The position numbers and the translations under genes were made by a program. Shown here one piece after another: positions 7,966 to 13,519 of a stretch of 13,519 nt of DNA (position 1 is its first letter; every line of letters begins with the position of its first letter). The notes beneath the pieces are model-generated. The model did not search any database. It was not told the DNA's origin and worked only from the letters and a program-made list of their open reading frames with translations. The stretch is from an uncultured Collinsella sp. (GTDB lineage: Bacteria; Actinomycetota; Coriobacteriia; Coriobacteriales; Coriobacteriaceae), in NCBI GenBank assembly GCA_900545075.1, contig UQXT01000058.1, positions 1-13,519 on the forward strand, in the 5' to 3' direction.

Positions 7966-8100
7966 GACTCGGGCACGTCGTCCGATCTGCGACGCGAACA
8001 TCCCGAGCCAAGAGGAATTACGGTTACTGGTACAGCCGGGGACTTGCACCCCGATTCTCCCAAACGCGCAGGAAAACCGCGCATTCGTGCGTCTCCGCAC
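7966..8100 (-). ncRNA. Cobalamin (B12) riboswitch
   Basis: The transcript contains the conserved cobalamin-riboswitch core: a P5-like hairpin GGGGUGCAAGUCCCC (8052-8038) preceded by GGGAGAAUC, followed at once by GCUGUACCAGUAACCGUAA (8036-8018), which matches the family consensus GCUG-CC-G-AAC-GUAA. The 3' B12-box equivalent AGAUCGGACGACGUGCC is at 7988-7972. The region 8098-8055 forms the upstream stems (GUGCGGAGACGCAC and GCGCGGUUUUCCUGCGC). Outer limits are approximate. It lies about 95 bases upstream of the giant surface gene on the same strand and is expected to switch that gene, and the partner behind it, off when adenosylcobalamin or a related corrinoid binds. No clear intrinsic terminator follows it, so translational control is more likely. 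Confidence 0.93.
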
Positions 8101-8117
8101 CACCATCTAGGCCATCG

Positions 8118-8146
8118 ATTATTACTGTCATTATGGTATCACGCAA
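8118..8146 (-). promoter_or_regulatory. Candidate promoter for the B12 riboswitch and surface-protein unit
   Basis: TTGCGT (8146-8141) and AATAAT (8123-8118) are spaced 17 bases apart, just upstream of the riboswitch. The -10 matches TATAAT at five of six positions and the -35 at three of six. The predicted start near 8111 would place the whole aptamer in the transcript. CATAAT at 8134-8129 is an alternative -10 without a good -35. Confidence 0.45.
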
Positions 8147-8172
8147 AAGGGCCCCGCACGCAGGCGAAGCCC
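8145..8172 (-). terminator. Intrinsic terminator after the UbiB-like kinase gene
   Basis: In the transcript GGGCUUCGC (8172-8164) pairs with GCGGGGCCC (8157-8149) as nine continuous pairs including two G-U, around a six-base loop, followed by UUUU (8148-8145). It lies 85-112 bases beyond the stop of the kinase gene. Its U-tract overlaps the candidate -35 element of the next unit. Confidence 0.7.
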
Positions 8173-8256
8173 AAGGTAAAAGCTATGGTTTGCAATAGAA
8201 AAGGGTGGGGATGGAGTGCTGAGCAAAATAACCCGTTTCTTCGATCCCGGAAAATG

Positions 8257-10020
8257 CTAACGCTTGCCGCCGTGGCTGTTGCGCCAGATTTCGCGGCCCA
8301 GCATCAGCGCCAGCACCAGCGCGCTCACGTAGCCCATAAAGCCAATGACCGGGATACCGAACACAACCGGCTCGATGCGCGCGTAGTACACCACCGACGA
8401 ACCGATAAACAGACCGGCGATCACAATTGCCATCGACATGCGGTCGATAATTCCACCCAGCTGCCGCAGCGCCTTATCGCTGCTCATGATCTGCGTGTTC
8501 ACCTTAAGCTGGCCGCGCGTGAGCATGCGTGACGCCAAGCCCAGATACTCGGCCGCCTCGAGCGAGCCTTTTGCCGCGCGATAGCTGCTCGCGGCAAGAT
8601 CGCGCCCCATTTCGCGGACGCGCGCATAGGTGCTCTTCTCGTTTTTGATATGCGTCTGGATGATCTGGATCATGTTGACGTTGGGCATGTACTCGGTCAG
8701 CAGGCCCTCGAGTGTCACCATGCCGCGCGCGAACATCGTCACCACGCTCGGCAGCTCAACGTCATTTTTGCGCGCCAGGTTTAGCAGCGAGGTCAAAAAC
8801 TCGCCGATATCCAGGTCCTTAAGATCGAGCCCCGCAAAGTCGGCAACGATAAAGTCCAAATCGGACAAAAAGGCCGAATGGTCGAGCTCGGCCGAGTCGC
8901 CGCGCGTCACGGCAAAGCGCATGAGCGAATCCTTGAGCTTGGGCACGTCGCCCTCGGCCACGGCGAAAATCATGTCCTTGACGATACCGCGGTCGTGACT
9001 CGACATGCGCCCGACCATGCCCAGGTCGATAAAGTAGACGATGCCGTCCTTGAGGATGATGTTTCCCGCATGCGGGTCGGCATGGAAAAAGCCGTCGTCG
9101 AGCACCTGCGTCGAATAGTCCTCGACAATCGCCGAGCCGATCTTTTCCAGGTCATAGCCCTCGGCCACCAGGCGCTCGGGATCGGCAATCGAGATGCCGT
9201 CGATGTAGTCCATGACCACCACGTGCTCGGTGCAAAGGTCCAGGTAGGACTTGGGGCACGACACGCCATGCACACTTTTGTGGAAGTCGTAGAAATCGTT
9301 GAGGTTTTTGGCCTCGGCTAAAAAGTTGGTCTCCTCGCGAAACGAGGTCCATAGCTCTTCGACCACGCCATGCAGGTCCACAAACTGGTCGGTGTTGACG
9401 AACTTGGAAACGATGCGCACCACCGAGCGAATGATGTCGATGTCCTGAGCCATCACCTGCTGCGCGCCGGGACGCTGCACTTTAACGGCCACGTCCTCGC
9501 CGGTCACCAGGCGGGCACGGTGTACCTGCGCGAGCGACGCGCTTCCGAGTGGGTTGGGGTCGATCGCGTCGAACATCTGCCCCAGGCGCTGGCCGTATTC
9601 CTCTTCCAAACAGCGGAGCACCACCTCATACGGCACCGGCTCTACGTCGGAGCGCAGGCGGCGCAGCTCGTCGCAAAACCGCTGCGGCAAGATCTCAGAG
9701 CGGTTGGCCAGAATCTGCCCCATCTTGACGAACATGGGACCGAGCTCTTCGAGCAGACGACGCAGGCGCACCGGCGTGAGGTTATCCCATACGCGGTACT
9801 TTTTGATCAGGCGAACGATCTGCCCAATGCGCTCGCGACGACCTGCCGGCGTGAGCTGGTATTCCTCGTCCGGCGCCATCGCGTCGGGCTCCTCGGGGAC
9901 CATATCGACAGCGCGCGGCTTCTTGCGAGCGCCCGAGACGGCGGCCTCGACCTCATCGACAACCGCCGTCTCGTCACCCAAGGGATCTAGATTGTTGTAA
10001 TCGGTAGTGGAATCTGCCAT
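8257..10020 (-). CDS. AarF/ABC1/UbiB family atypical protein kinase-like protein
   Basis: This 587-residue protein has the hallmarks of the UbiB/ABC1 atypical kinase family: a KxGQ motif (K99-M-G-Q102), the Ala-rich nucleotide loop GSASLAQVHRA from G159, the ATP-site lysine in VAVK180, the catalytic loop HADPHAGN (313-320, with D315) and the metal-binding DLG (D332). Two C-terminal hydrophobic segments (about 526-548 and 552-573) probably anchor it in the membrane. In proteobacteria UbiB supports ubiquinone synthesis. In Gram-positive bacteria the substrate is unknown, and conserved ATPase or lipid-related activity is the usual suggestion. Residues 1-60 are an acidic extension before the normal family start (RRERIGQIVRLIKKY). 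It follows the phasin-like gene by 8 bases, so the two form an operon. No strong Shine-Dalgarno precedes ATG 10020, which fits coupling to the upstream stop. Confidence 0.93.
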   Translation of the reverse strand: MADSTTDYNNLDPLGDETAVVDEVEAAVSGARKKPRAVDMVPEEPDAMAPDEEYQLTPAGRRERIGQIVRLIKKYRVWDNLTPVRLRRLLEELGPMFVKMGQILANRSEILPQRFCDELRRLRSDVEPVPYEVVLRCLEEEYGQRLGQMFDAIDPNPLGSASLAQVHRARLVTGEDVAVKVQRPGAQQVMAQDIDIIRSVVRIVSKFVNTDQFVDLHGVVEELWTSFREETNFLAEAKNLNDFYDFHKSVHGVSCPKSYLDLCTEHVVVMDYIDGISIADPERLVAEGYDLEKIGSAIVEDYSTQVLDDGFFHADPHAGNIILKDGIVYFIDLGMVGRMSSHDRGIVKDMIFAVAEGDVPKLKDSLMRFAVTRGDSAELDHSAFLSDLDFIVADFAGLDLKDLDIGEFLTSLLNLARKNDVELPSVVTMFARGMVTLEGLLTEYMPNVNMIQIIQTHIKNEKSTYARVREMGRDLAASSYRAAKGSLEAAEYLGLASRMLTRGQLKVNTQIMSSDKALRQLGGIIDRMSMAIVIAGLFIGSSVVYYARIEPVVFGIPVIGFMGYVSALVLALMLGREIWRNSHGGKR

Positions 10021-10028
10021 CTGCGCTG

Positions 10029-10445
10029 TTACTCGGCCTCTTCGGTGTCCTCTGCATCGTCGGGCTCAACAGACTCGACGGGCACCGAGGTCACGTTATC
10101 CTCGACCGAATCGACGATGTCGCGCACATGGGCCAGGAAGGCCGTGCGCTCGGGGGCGGTCATAACGCGGACGCGGGCCAGGATAAGCTCGTCGAGCACG
10201 CGCTGTGCCGCAGTCTCGCCCTGCATGCCAAGGCGCTCGGTCAGGTCGGAGATGGTGCCACCGGCCTGCTCGAACATGTCGGACACGCTGCGGGCGATAT
10301 CGGGGGTGCCGGCGTCCTTGCGGACCTGCTCGCCCTTGGTATTGAGGTCGTCGAGGACCTTCTTGCCGCCCTCGACGGCAACGGCAGCGGCGCCGAAGCC
10401 CACGTTGATGGCACCGTTAACAAGCTGATCGAATTTCATAACCAT
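10029..10445 (-). CDS. Small phasin-like helical protein
   Basis: This 138-residue protein has a short N-terminal amphipathic or hydrophobic stretch (QLVNGAINVGFGAAAVAVEGGKK in parts), then charged, mostly helical sequence (LDDLNTKGEQVRKD, AAQRVLDELILARVRVM) and an acidic Glu/Asp tail. Its pattern matches small proteins annotated as phasin family or PHA-synthesis-regulator-like in Gram-positive bacteria, often found next to AarF/UbiB-type genes. No PHA synthase is in the window, so granule binding is not supported here; a membrane- or complex-associated partner of the kinase is equally possible. ATG 10445 is chosen because GGAG (10455-10452) is 6 bases upstream. ATG 10439 is an in-frame alternative with poorer spacing. 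An upstream extension to 10547 reads through the presumed promoter region and is unlikely. Confidence 0.72.
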   Translation of the reverse strand: MVMKFDQLVNGAINVGFGAAAVAVEGGKKVLDDLNTKGEQVRKDAGTPDIARSVSDMFEQAGGTISDLTERLGMQGETAAQRVLDELILARVRVMTAPERTAFLAHVRDIVDSVEDNVTSVPVESVEPDDAEDTEEAE

Positions 10446-10480
10446 GGTTGGCTCCAATCGTGAACAACTGCAATGGCCTT

Positions 10481-10510
10481 CTTGTACCCAAGATTGGGCG
10501 AACGACACAA
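10481..10510 (-). promoter_or_regulatory. Weak candidate promoter for the phasin-UbiB unit
   Basis: TTGTGT (10510-10505) and TACAAG (10486-10481) are 18 bases apart, upstream of the phasin-like gene and downstream of the dipeptidase terminator. The -10 matches four of six consensus bases and the -35 three of six. A promoter is needed in this gap, but this placement is tentative. Confidence 0.22.
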
Positions 10511-10524
10511 AATCGTTTGTCGCC

Positions 10525-10574
10525 GGGATAGAAATCGAGCGGGGCAAAGCCTTTGACGGCGTTTGCCCCGCTCG
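10525..10574 (-). terminator. Intrinsic terminator after the C69 dipeptidase gene
   Basis: CGAGCGGGGCAAA (10536-10548) and TTTGCCCCGCTCG (10562-10574) form a perfect 13-bp stem, extendable by GCC/GGC across one bulge. It lies 19 bases after the dipeptidase stop. On the minus strand the stem is followed by ATTTCTAT, a modest T-rich tail. The plus-strand side has no T-run, so the terminator is read in the minus direction. Confidence 0.75.
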
Positions 10575-10592
10575 TTCGCTGCAATGCGGCTT

Positions 10593-12116
10593 TTACCTAA
10601 TGTTATCGTTCATCGCGAAGGAGTTCTTCATGGCACAGCTCGTGGTGTAGAGCACCTTGCCCAACAGGGCATCGGTCTCCAAGCGCACGCGCTCGGCAAA
10701 GGCCTCGTTGGCGCGGGCGAGCTCGGCGGGCACCTCGGCCTCGGGCAGCGCGGCCACGGCGGCATCGATGTCGTGGATCTGCTTGTGGCCCATGCCGCCG
10801 ACCTTCTCCTGATAATCCTCGACTGCACGACCGCACTCATGGAAGCGAACATCGGCCAAGGCACCGATCAGGCGATTTGCCCAATAGAAATTCTCGGACG
10901 TCACGCGAGCCTGCGTGTCGGCATAGTACTCGGGCATGGTCTCGACATTGGCGTACAGCGGCACGAGCGCGTTAAACGAGTTGGAGCCAAAGGCCATCCA
11001 CTGCACGGCGCGATACGCCGGCTGCGCATAGGGGCGCAGCTGCAGCACGGCGAGCTGGCTGTTGCGGTTGATGCCGATGGGACGATAGGCGCCGCGTGTG
11101 GCGGGCGTGCCCTTGCTGCCGTAGCAGTCGTACTCCGTGCCCTGGTAGTGGCTCGAAAGCACGTACTTGATATCCTCGATGGTCACCTTGCGCTCGGGTA
11201 CGCGGCTCCAGGGGATGTCGTCGCTCTCGGGCGTGTAGTCGGCGTCGGGACCGTCCCACACATCGCTGGGGTTGAGGCAGCGCTGCATGTACCAGGCGCG
11301 CGGCGTGTTATAGACGTGGTCGCTGTCACTGTGCGAGCCAAAGGCCTCGCGCGGGTTGAAGACCGTCGCCGGACCGTCGCCCTTAACGCCCAGCGTCAAA
11401 TCCAGATGCCACTCGGCCATCCAGGAGCGCAGGTCGGCGGAACACATGTGGTCGACCTGAGCGCCCTCGGCATCGTTCAGGTCAAAGCTATCGATACCCA
11501 GCTGGTTAGGCATGGTCACATAGGCGTCATCGGGCACGCGCTTGGCAATCCAGTGGTGGCCGCCGATGGTCTCGAGCCACCAGATCTCGTCAACGTCGCT
11601 AAAGGCGACGCCGTTGTTCTCGTAGGTGCCGTAGCGCTCGAGCAGGTCGCCCAGGATACGCACGCCGTCGCGGGCGGACTTGGCATACGGCAGCACCAGG
11701 GTCACCGTGTCCTCCTCGCCCAAGCCACCGGGCTGCGCCGGAACATAGCCGTCCTCGCCCTCGTTGCCCTTGGCGGGCACGTAGTCCACGAGCGGATCGG
11801 CGCCGCGGACACGCTCGTTGGTGGTGAGCGTCTCGGTTGCGGACATGCCAACATTAAGCTCGTTGAAGCCGGCCTCGGCCCAAATGCCATGACCCGGGAC
11901 AACGTCGGGGACGCTTGTGTAACGCATGGGATTATCGGGCAGCTCAACGGTAAGGTGGCTCAAGACGCTCGTGTAGACACGCGGCTGTTCATTGGGATGC
12001 ACCACGCGCATGCGCTTGGGCTCAAACACCCCGTTGGACGAGTCCTCATTGCGGGCGACCAGCGTCGACCCGTCGTAGCTCGCGTTCTTACCAACCAAAA
12101 TCGTTGTGCACGGCAT
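10593..12116 (-). CDS. C69 family dipeptidase
   Basis: This 507-residue protein begins MPCTTILVGKNASYDGST followed by ARNEDS, the signature start of family C69 dipeptidases (PepD type) in the N-terminal-nucleophile hydrolase superfamily. Cys3 is the expected nucleophile. Length fits the family (about 470-510). There is no signal peptide, so it should act in the cytoplasm, releasing amino acids from imported or recycled dipeptides. ATG 12116 is chosen because AAGGAGG (12129-12123) lies 6 bases upstream; the earlier in-frame ATG 12122 directly abuts that site and would give no spacing. It is a single-gene unit: a 366-base gap with inverted repeats precedes it and a strong terminator follows. 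Substrate preference cannot be read from the sequence. Confidence 0.93.
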   Translation of the reverse strand: MPCTTILVGKNASYDGSTLVARNEDSSNGVFEPKRMRVVHPNEQPRVYTSVLSHLTVELPDNPMRYTSVPDVVPGHGIWAEAGFNELNVGMSATETLTTNERVRGADPLVDYVPAKGNEGEDGYVPAQPGGLGEEDTVTLVLPYAKSARDGVRILGDLLERYGTYENNGVAFSDVDEIWWLETIGGHHWIAKRVPDDAYVTMPNQLGIDSFDLNDAEGAQVDHMCSADLRSWMAEWHLDLTLGVKGDGPATVFNPREAFGSHSDSDHVYNTPRAWYMQRCLNPSDVWDGPDADYTPESDDIPWSRVPERKVTIEDIKYVLSSHYQGTEYDCYGSKGTPATRGAYRPIGINRNSQLAVLQLRPYAQPAYRAVQWMAFGSNSFNALVPLYANVETMPEYYADTQARVTSENFYWANRLIGALADVRFHECGRAVEDYQEKVGGMGHKQIHDIDAAVAALPEAEVPAELARANEAFAERVRLETDALLGKVLYTTSCAMKNSFAMNDNIR

Positions 12117-12122
12117 GCGCAT

Positions 12123-12129
12123 CCTCCTT
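12123..12129 (-). promoter_or_regulatory. Ribosome binding site deciding the dipeptidase start
   Basis: AAGGAGG ends immediately before ATG 12122 and 6 bases before ATG 12116. The spacing therefore selects the second ATG, which also places the nucleophile cysteine at residue 3, close to the N terminus as this enzyme class requires. Confidence 0.75.
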
Positions 12130-12152
12130 GAGCGAAGAAATCAAACGGCAAC

Positions 12153-12158
12153 AGTGTA
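12153..12158 (-). promoter_or_regulatory. Possible -10 element of the dipeptidase gene
   Basis: TACACT lies 37-42 bases upstream of ATG 12116 and matches TATAAT at four of six positions. No convincing -35 is seen 16-19 bases upstream (TTCGCC/TCGCCC region), so this call is weak. Confidence 0.25.
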
Positions 12159-12216
12159 TCGCTTCGGCGCGAAAAGGGCGAAACCACGGCCCCTCGAGAC
12201 CCCCTCGGGACCCCTG

Positions 12217-12444
12217 TGTGCAAAAAATGCCAAATATGAGTACTGTCACCAATTTAGTAGCAGCAAATTTCTTTGTAACGAGTGCCGGAAATCCCCATTT
12301 GTGCAAAAGCAAGACAACGTTATTCCCCATAGGTTCAATAAAATGGGCTTCCTAACGATAATGGATATCGCTAGGAAGCCCAAATCCCATAAAACATATG
12401 TGACTATCTTGGCAACAGTACTCATATTTGGCGTTTTTTGCACA
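12217..12444. repeat. 228-bp element bounded by 36-base inverted repeats
   Basis: The left arm (12217-12252) and the reverse complement of the right arm (12409-12444) agree at 33 of 36 positions. They share TGTGCAAAAAA, then one mismatch, GCCAAATATGAGTACTGT, two mismatches, and CCAA. The interior is AT-rich compared with the surrounding genes and holds a central hairpin plus a third, partial GTGCAAAA (12300-12307). No open frame looks real and no flanking target duplication is obvious. It could be a short non-autonomous mobile element, a lineage-specific intergenic repeat, or paired regulator sites facing each other. It fills most of the 366-base gap between the dipeptidase gene and folD. Confidence 0.8.
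12340..12382 (-). terminator. Probable intrinsic terminator downstream of folD
   Basis: TGGGCTTCCTA (12344-12354) pairs with TAGGAAGCCCA (12372-12382). The stem continues after one A/C mismatch with CGATA/TATCG around a five-base loop. On the minus strand it is followed by TTTTATTG (12343-12336). It sits about 100 bases beyond the folD stop, in the centre of the inverted-repeat element. The plus-strand side has no T-run. Confidence 0.6.
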
Positions 12445-12482
12445 GCGGGTATATAACTGACCCTCTATACAGCCCAAAATGC

Positions 12483-13337
12483 CTATTTCGATGCGCGCTC
12501 CGCCGCTTCAATCACGTGTTTGGCAAGGATCGCGGTAGTCACAGCCCCCACGCCGCCCGGCACGGGAGTAATTGCGCCAACGATCGGCTCCGCAGCATCA
12601 AAATCCACGTCCCCGACCAGCTTGCAAGCGGCCTCGTCCCAATTTATGCCAACATCGATGATTGTCTGGCCATCGCGAACCGCATCCGTGCCAATCGTGC
12701 GCGCACGTCCAACGGCCGCAACCACAATATCAGCTGCACGGCACTCGGCAGCCAAGTCGCGCGTATGCGTATGGCAGGTCGTCACCGTGGCATTGCGAGC
12801 CGTAAGCATGGCGGCTACGGGACGACCAATCACCAGCGACCGACCGACGACCGCGACCTTGGCCCCATCCAGCTCAACGCCGTAATGGCCCAGCAACGCC
12901 AACACGGCCTCGGCCGTGCAAGGAGCAAAGCCCTTGCCTCGCCCCGAAAGCGTGGTAAGCAGCGAGGCCGGCGTCATGGAGTCAACATCCTTGGCGGGAT
13001 CGAGTGCCGCGGCAACTGCATCCTCATCAAGCCCAGCGGGCAGCGGGCGAAACATCAGGCAACCGTGAACGGCCGAGTCAGCATTGATGTCCTTAATAGC
13101 CGCCAGCAACTCATCCTGCGAAACATCGGCGGGAAGCAAAACGCGGCGAGCCTCGATGCCAGCCTTTTCGCAGCGCTTGAGGGCGCCACGCTCATAGGAT
13201 AGATCGTCCTCGCGCTCGCCCACACGAACGATGGCCAGTGTCGGCACGATGCCCTGTTCGCGCAGGGCGGCGCAGCGAGCAGCGAGCTCCTCGGTCAAAG
13301 CACGGGCAACGGGAGCACCCTTCAACAGTTCGGCCAT
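12483..13337 (-). CDS. folD: FolD-type methylenetetrahydrofolate dehydrogenase, cyclohydrolase residues altered
   Basis: This 284-residue protein has normal FolD length. It shows the substrate-site tyrosine (Y48), PLPAGLD, KDVDSMTP (D119), the Rossmann motif GRSLVIGRP for NAD(P), IDVGIN and the C-terminal signature ITPVPGGVGAVT. It should oxidise 5,10-methylene-THF to 5,10-methenyl-THF in the cytoplasm. Aligned by eye to the E. coli enzyme, the catalytic lysine (Lys54 there) is Ala52 and the conserved Gln98 is Phe96; only the aspartate remains. Cyclohydrolase activity is therefore doubtful, although K54, two residues on, could substitute. The upstream neighbour is a separate cyclohydrolase, FchA, ending 2 bases before this start, so the pair is cotranscribed. 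ATG 13337 is preceded by AGAGGGG (13350-13344) at 6 bases; an upstream in-frame extension runs into fchA and is not used. Confidence 0.93.
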   Translation of the reverse strand: MAELLKGAPVARALTEELAARCAALREQGIVPTLAIVRVGEREDDLSYERGALKRCEKAGIEARRVLLPADVSQDELLAAIKDINADSAVHGCLMFRPLPAGLDEDAVAAALDPAKDVDSMTPASLLTTLSGRGKGFAPCTAEAVLALLGHYGVELDGAKVAVVGRSLVIGRPVAAMLTARNATVTTCHTHTRDLAAECRAADIVVAAVGRARTIGTDAVRDGQTIIDVGINWDEAACKLVGDVDFDAAEPIVGAITPVPGGVGAVTTAILAKHVIEAAERASK

Positions 13338-13339
13338 GG

Positions 13340-13519
13340 CTATCCCCTCTTCCTTGCGGCGTCGGCAGCACGGCGCGCCAGCGCATCGGCGCGCGGCAGC
13401 CACGTATCCAGCAGCTCATCGCACGCCGCCTCGAGCTCCTCGGCGCGCGCCCGGTCTTTCATGGATGTGGTGTTGGCAAAGAGCGTCAGGCTCGCACCCT
13501 GCATGGCGGCGCGGCAGAA
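13340..13519 (-). CDS. fchA: Methenyltetrahydrofolate cyclohydrolase / cyclodeaminase family, C-terminal end (partial)
   Basis: The last 59 codons of a gene entering from the right edge. In frame, the protein reads MQGASLTLFANTTSMKDR near its end, then a helical Glu/Ala/Arg-rich tail, and stops at TAG 13342-13340. The A-x-x-GA-x-L-x-(V/L)-F-x-NT-x-SMKDR stretch is typical of the C-terminal helices of the cyclodeaminase/cyclohydrolase (FTCD_C, FchA) family. It would hydrolyse 5,10-methenyl-THF to 10-formyl-THF. The ribosome binding site of folD lies inside its last codons. The family call rests on this short segment only; a formiminotransferase-cyclodeaminase relative is the alternative. Confidence 0.8.
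   Translation of the reverse strand, partial: FCRAAMQGASLTLFANTTSMKDRARAEELEAACDELLDTWLPRADALARRAADAARKRG

Noticed and set aside
7950..8110. tRNA or T-box in the leader
   Set aside because: No cloverleaf with CCA-compatible acceptor and no T-box core motif; the conserved blocks match the cobalamin riboswitch instead.
10563..12131. 522-codon open frame on the plus strand opposite the dipeptidase gene
   Set aside because: It is antisense to a well-recognised C69 gene, has no family features, and its Val/Gly/His/Ala-rich composition is typical of the complement of a GC-rich gene.
12207..12454. Target-site duplication proving a transposon insertion
   Set aside because: The bases just outside the arms (CCCCTG on the left, GCGGGT on the right) are not direct repeats, so mobility is left as a hypothesis.
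12123..12482. Short plus-strand gene (such as 12106-12456) in the dipeptidase-folD gap
   Set aside because: It reads through both inverted-repeat arms and the hairpin, has no ribosome binding site, and gives an unrecognisable protein.
1..13519. CRISPR array, rRNA, integrase, toxin-antitoxin or phage genes
   Set aside because: No regular direct repeats or recognisable proteins of these classes were found on either strand.

Overview
All genes in this window lie on the minus strand, so transcription runs from high to low coordinates. High GC, Gram-positive-style ribosome binding sites (AAGGAGGA), a fchA-folD pair and a very large Ig-repeat surface protein with transcobalamin-like domains suggest a gut Actinobacterium of the class Coriobacteriia, most likely Collinsella-like. 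This assignment rests on recognition only; no search was run.

Layout from right to left. (1) 13519-12483: the 3' end of fchA (methenyl-THF cyclohydrolase) followed 2 bases later by folD. This FolD has lost two of the three cyclohydrolase residues, so the two genes probably divide the folate C1 chemistry. (2) 12482-12117: an intergenic stretch with an unusual pair of 36-base inverted repeats (33 of 36 identical) flanking a strong hairpin that probably terminates folD transcription. (3) 12116-10593: a C69-family dipeptidase ending in a perfect 13-bp terminator stem. (4) 10445-8257: a two-gene unit of a small phasin-like protein and an AarF/ABC1/UbiB atypical kinase, closed by a terminator. (5) 8146-1: a cobalamin (B12) riboswitch with its own promoter drives a giant surface protein and, downstream, a membrane-anchored partner cut by the window edge.

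The most interesting region is (5). Under the B12 riboswitch sits a predicted 2422-residue exported protein. It has a signal peptide, about seven Ig-like repeats, an atypical bacterial Ig domain, three DUF4430 (transcobalamin C-terminal-like) domains, a PQQ-type beta-propeller, an InlB B-repeat, a charged linker and a C-terminal membrane anchor. The next gene encodes an N-terminally anchored protein with a long Ser/Lys/Asp/Gly linker. Together these look like a cell-surface corrinoid-capture system that would be repressed when B12 is plentiful. In this sequence the giant gene is split by a -1-type frameshift at a GGG triplet (4496-4498), inside the atypical Ig domain. It is either a sequencing error or a real inactivating or truncating mutation.
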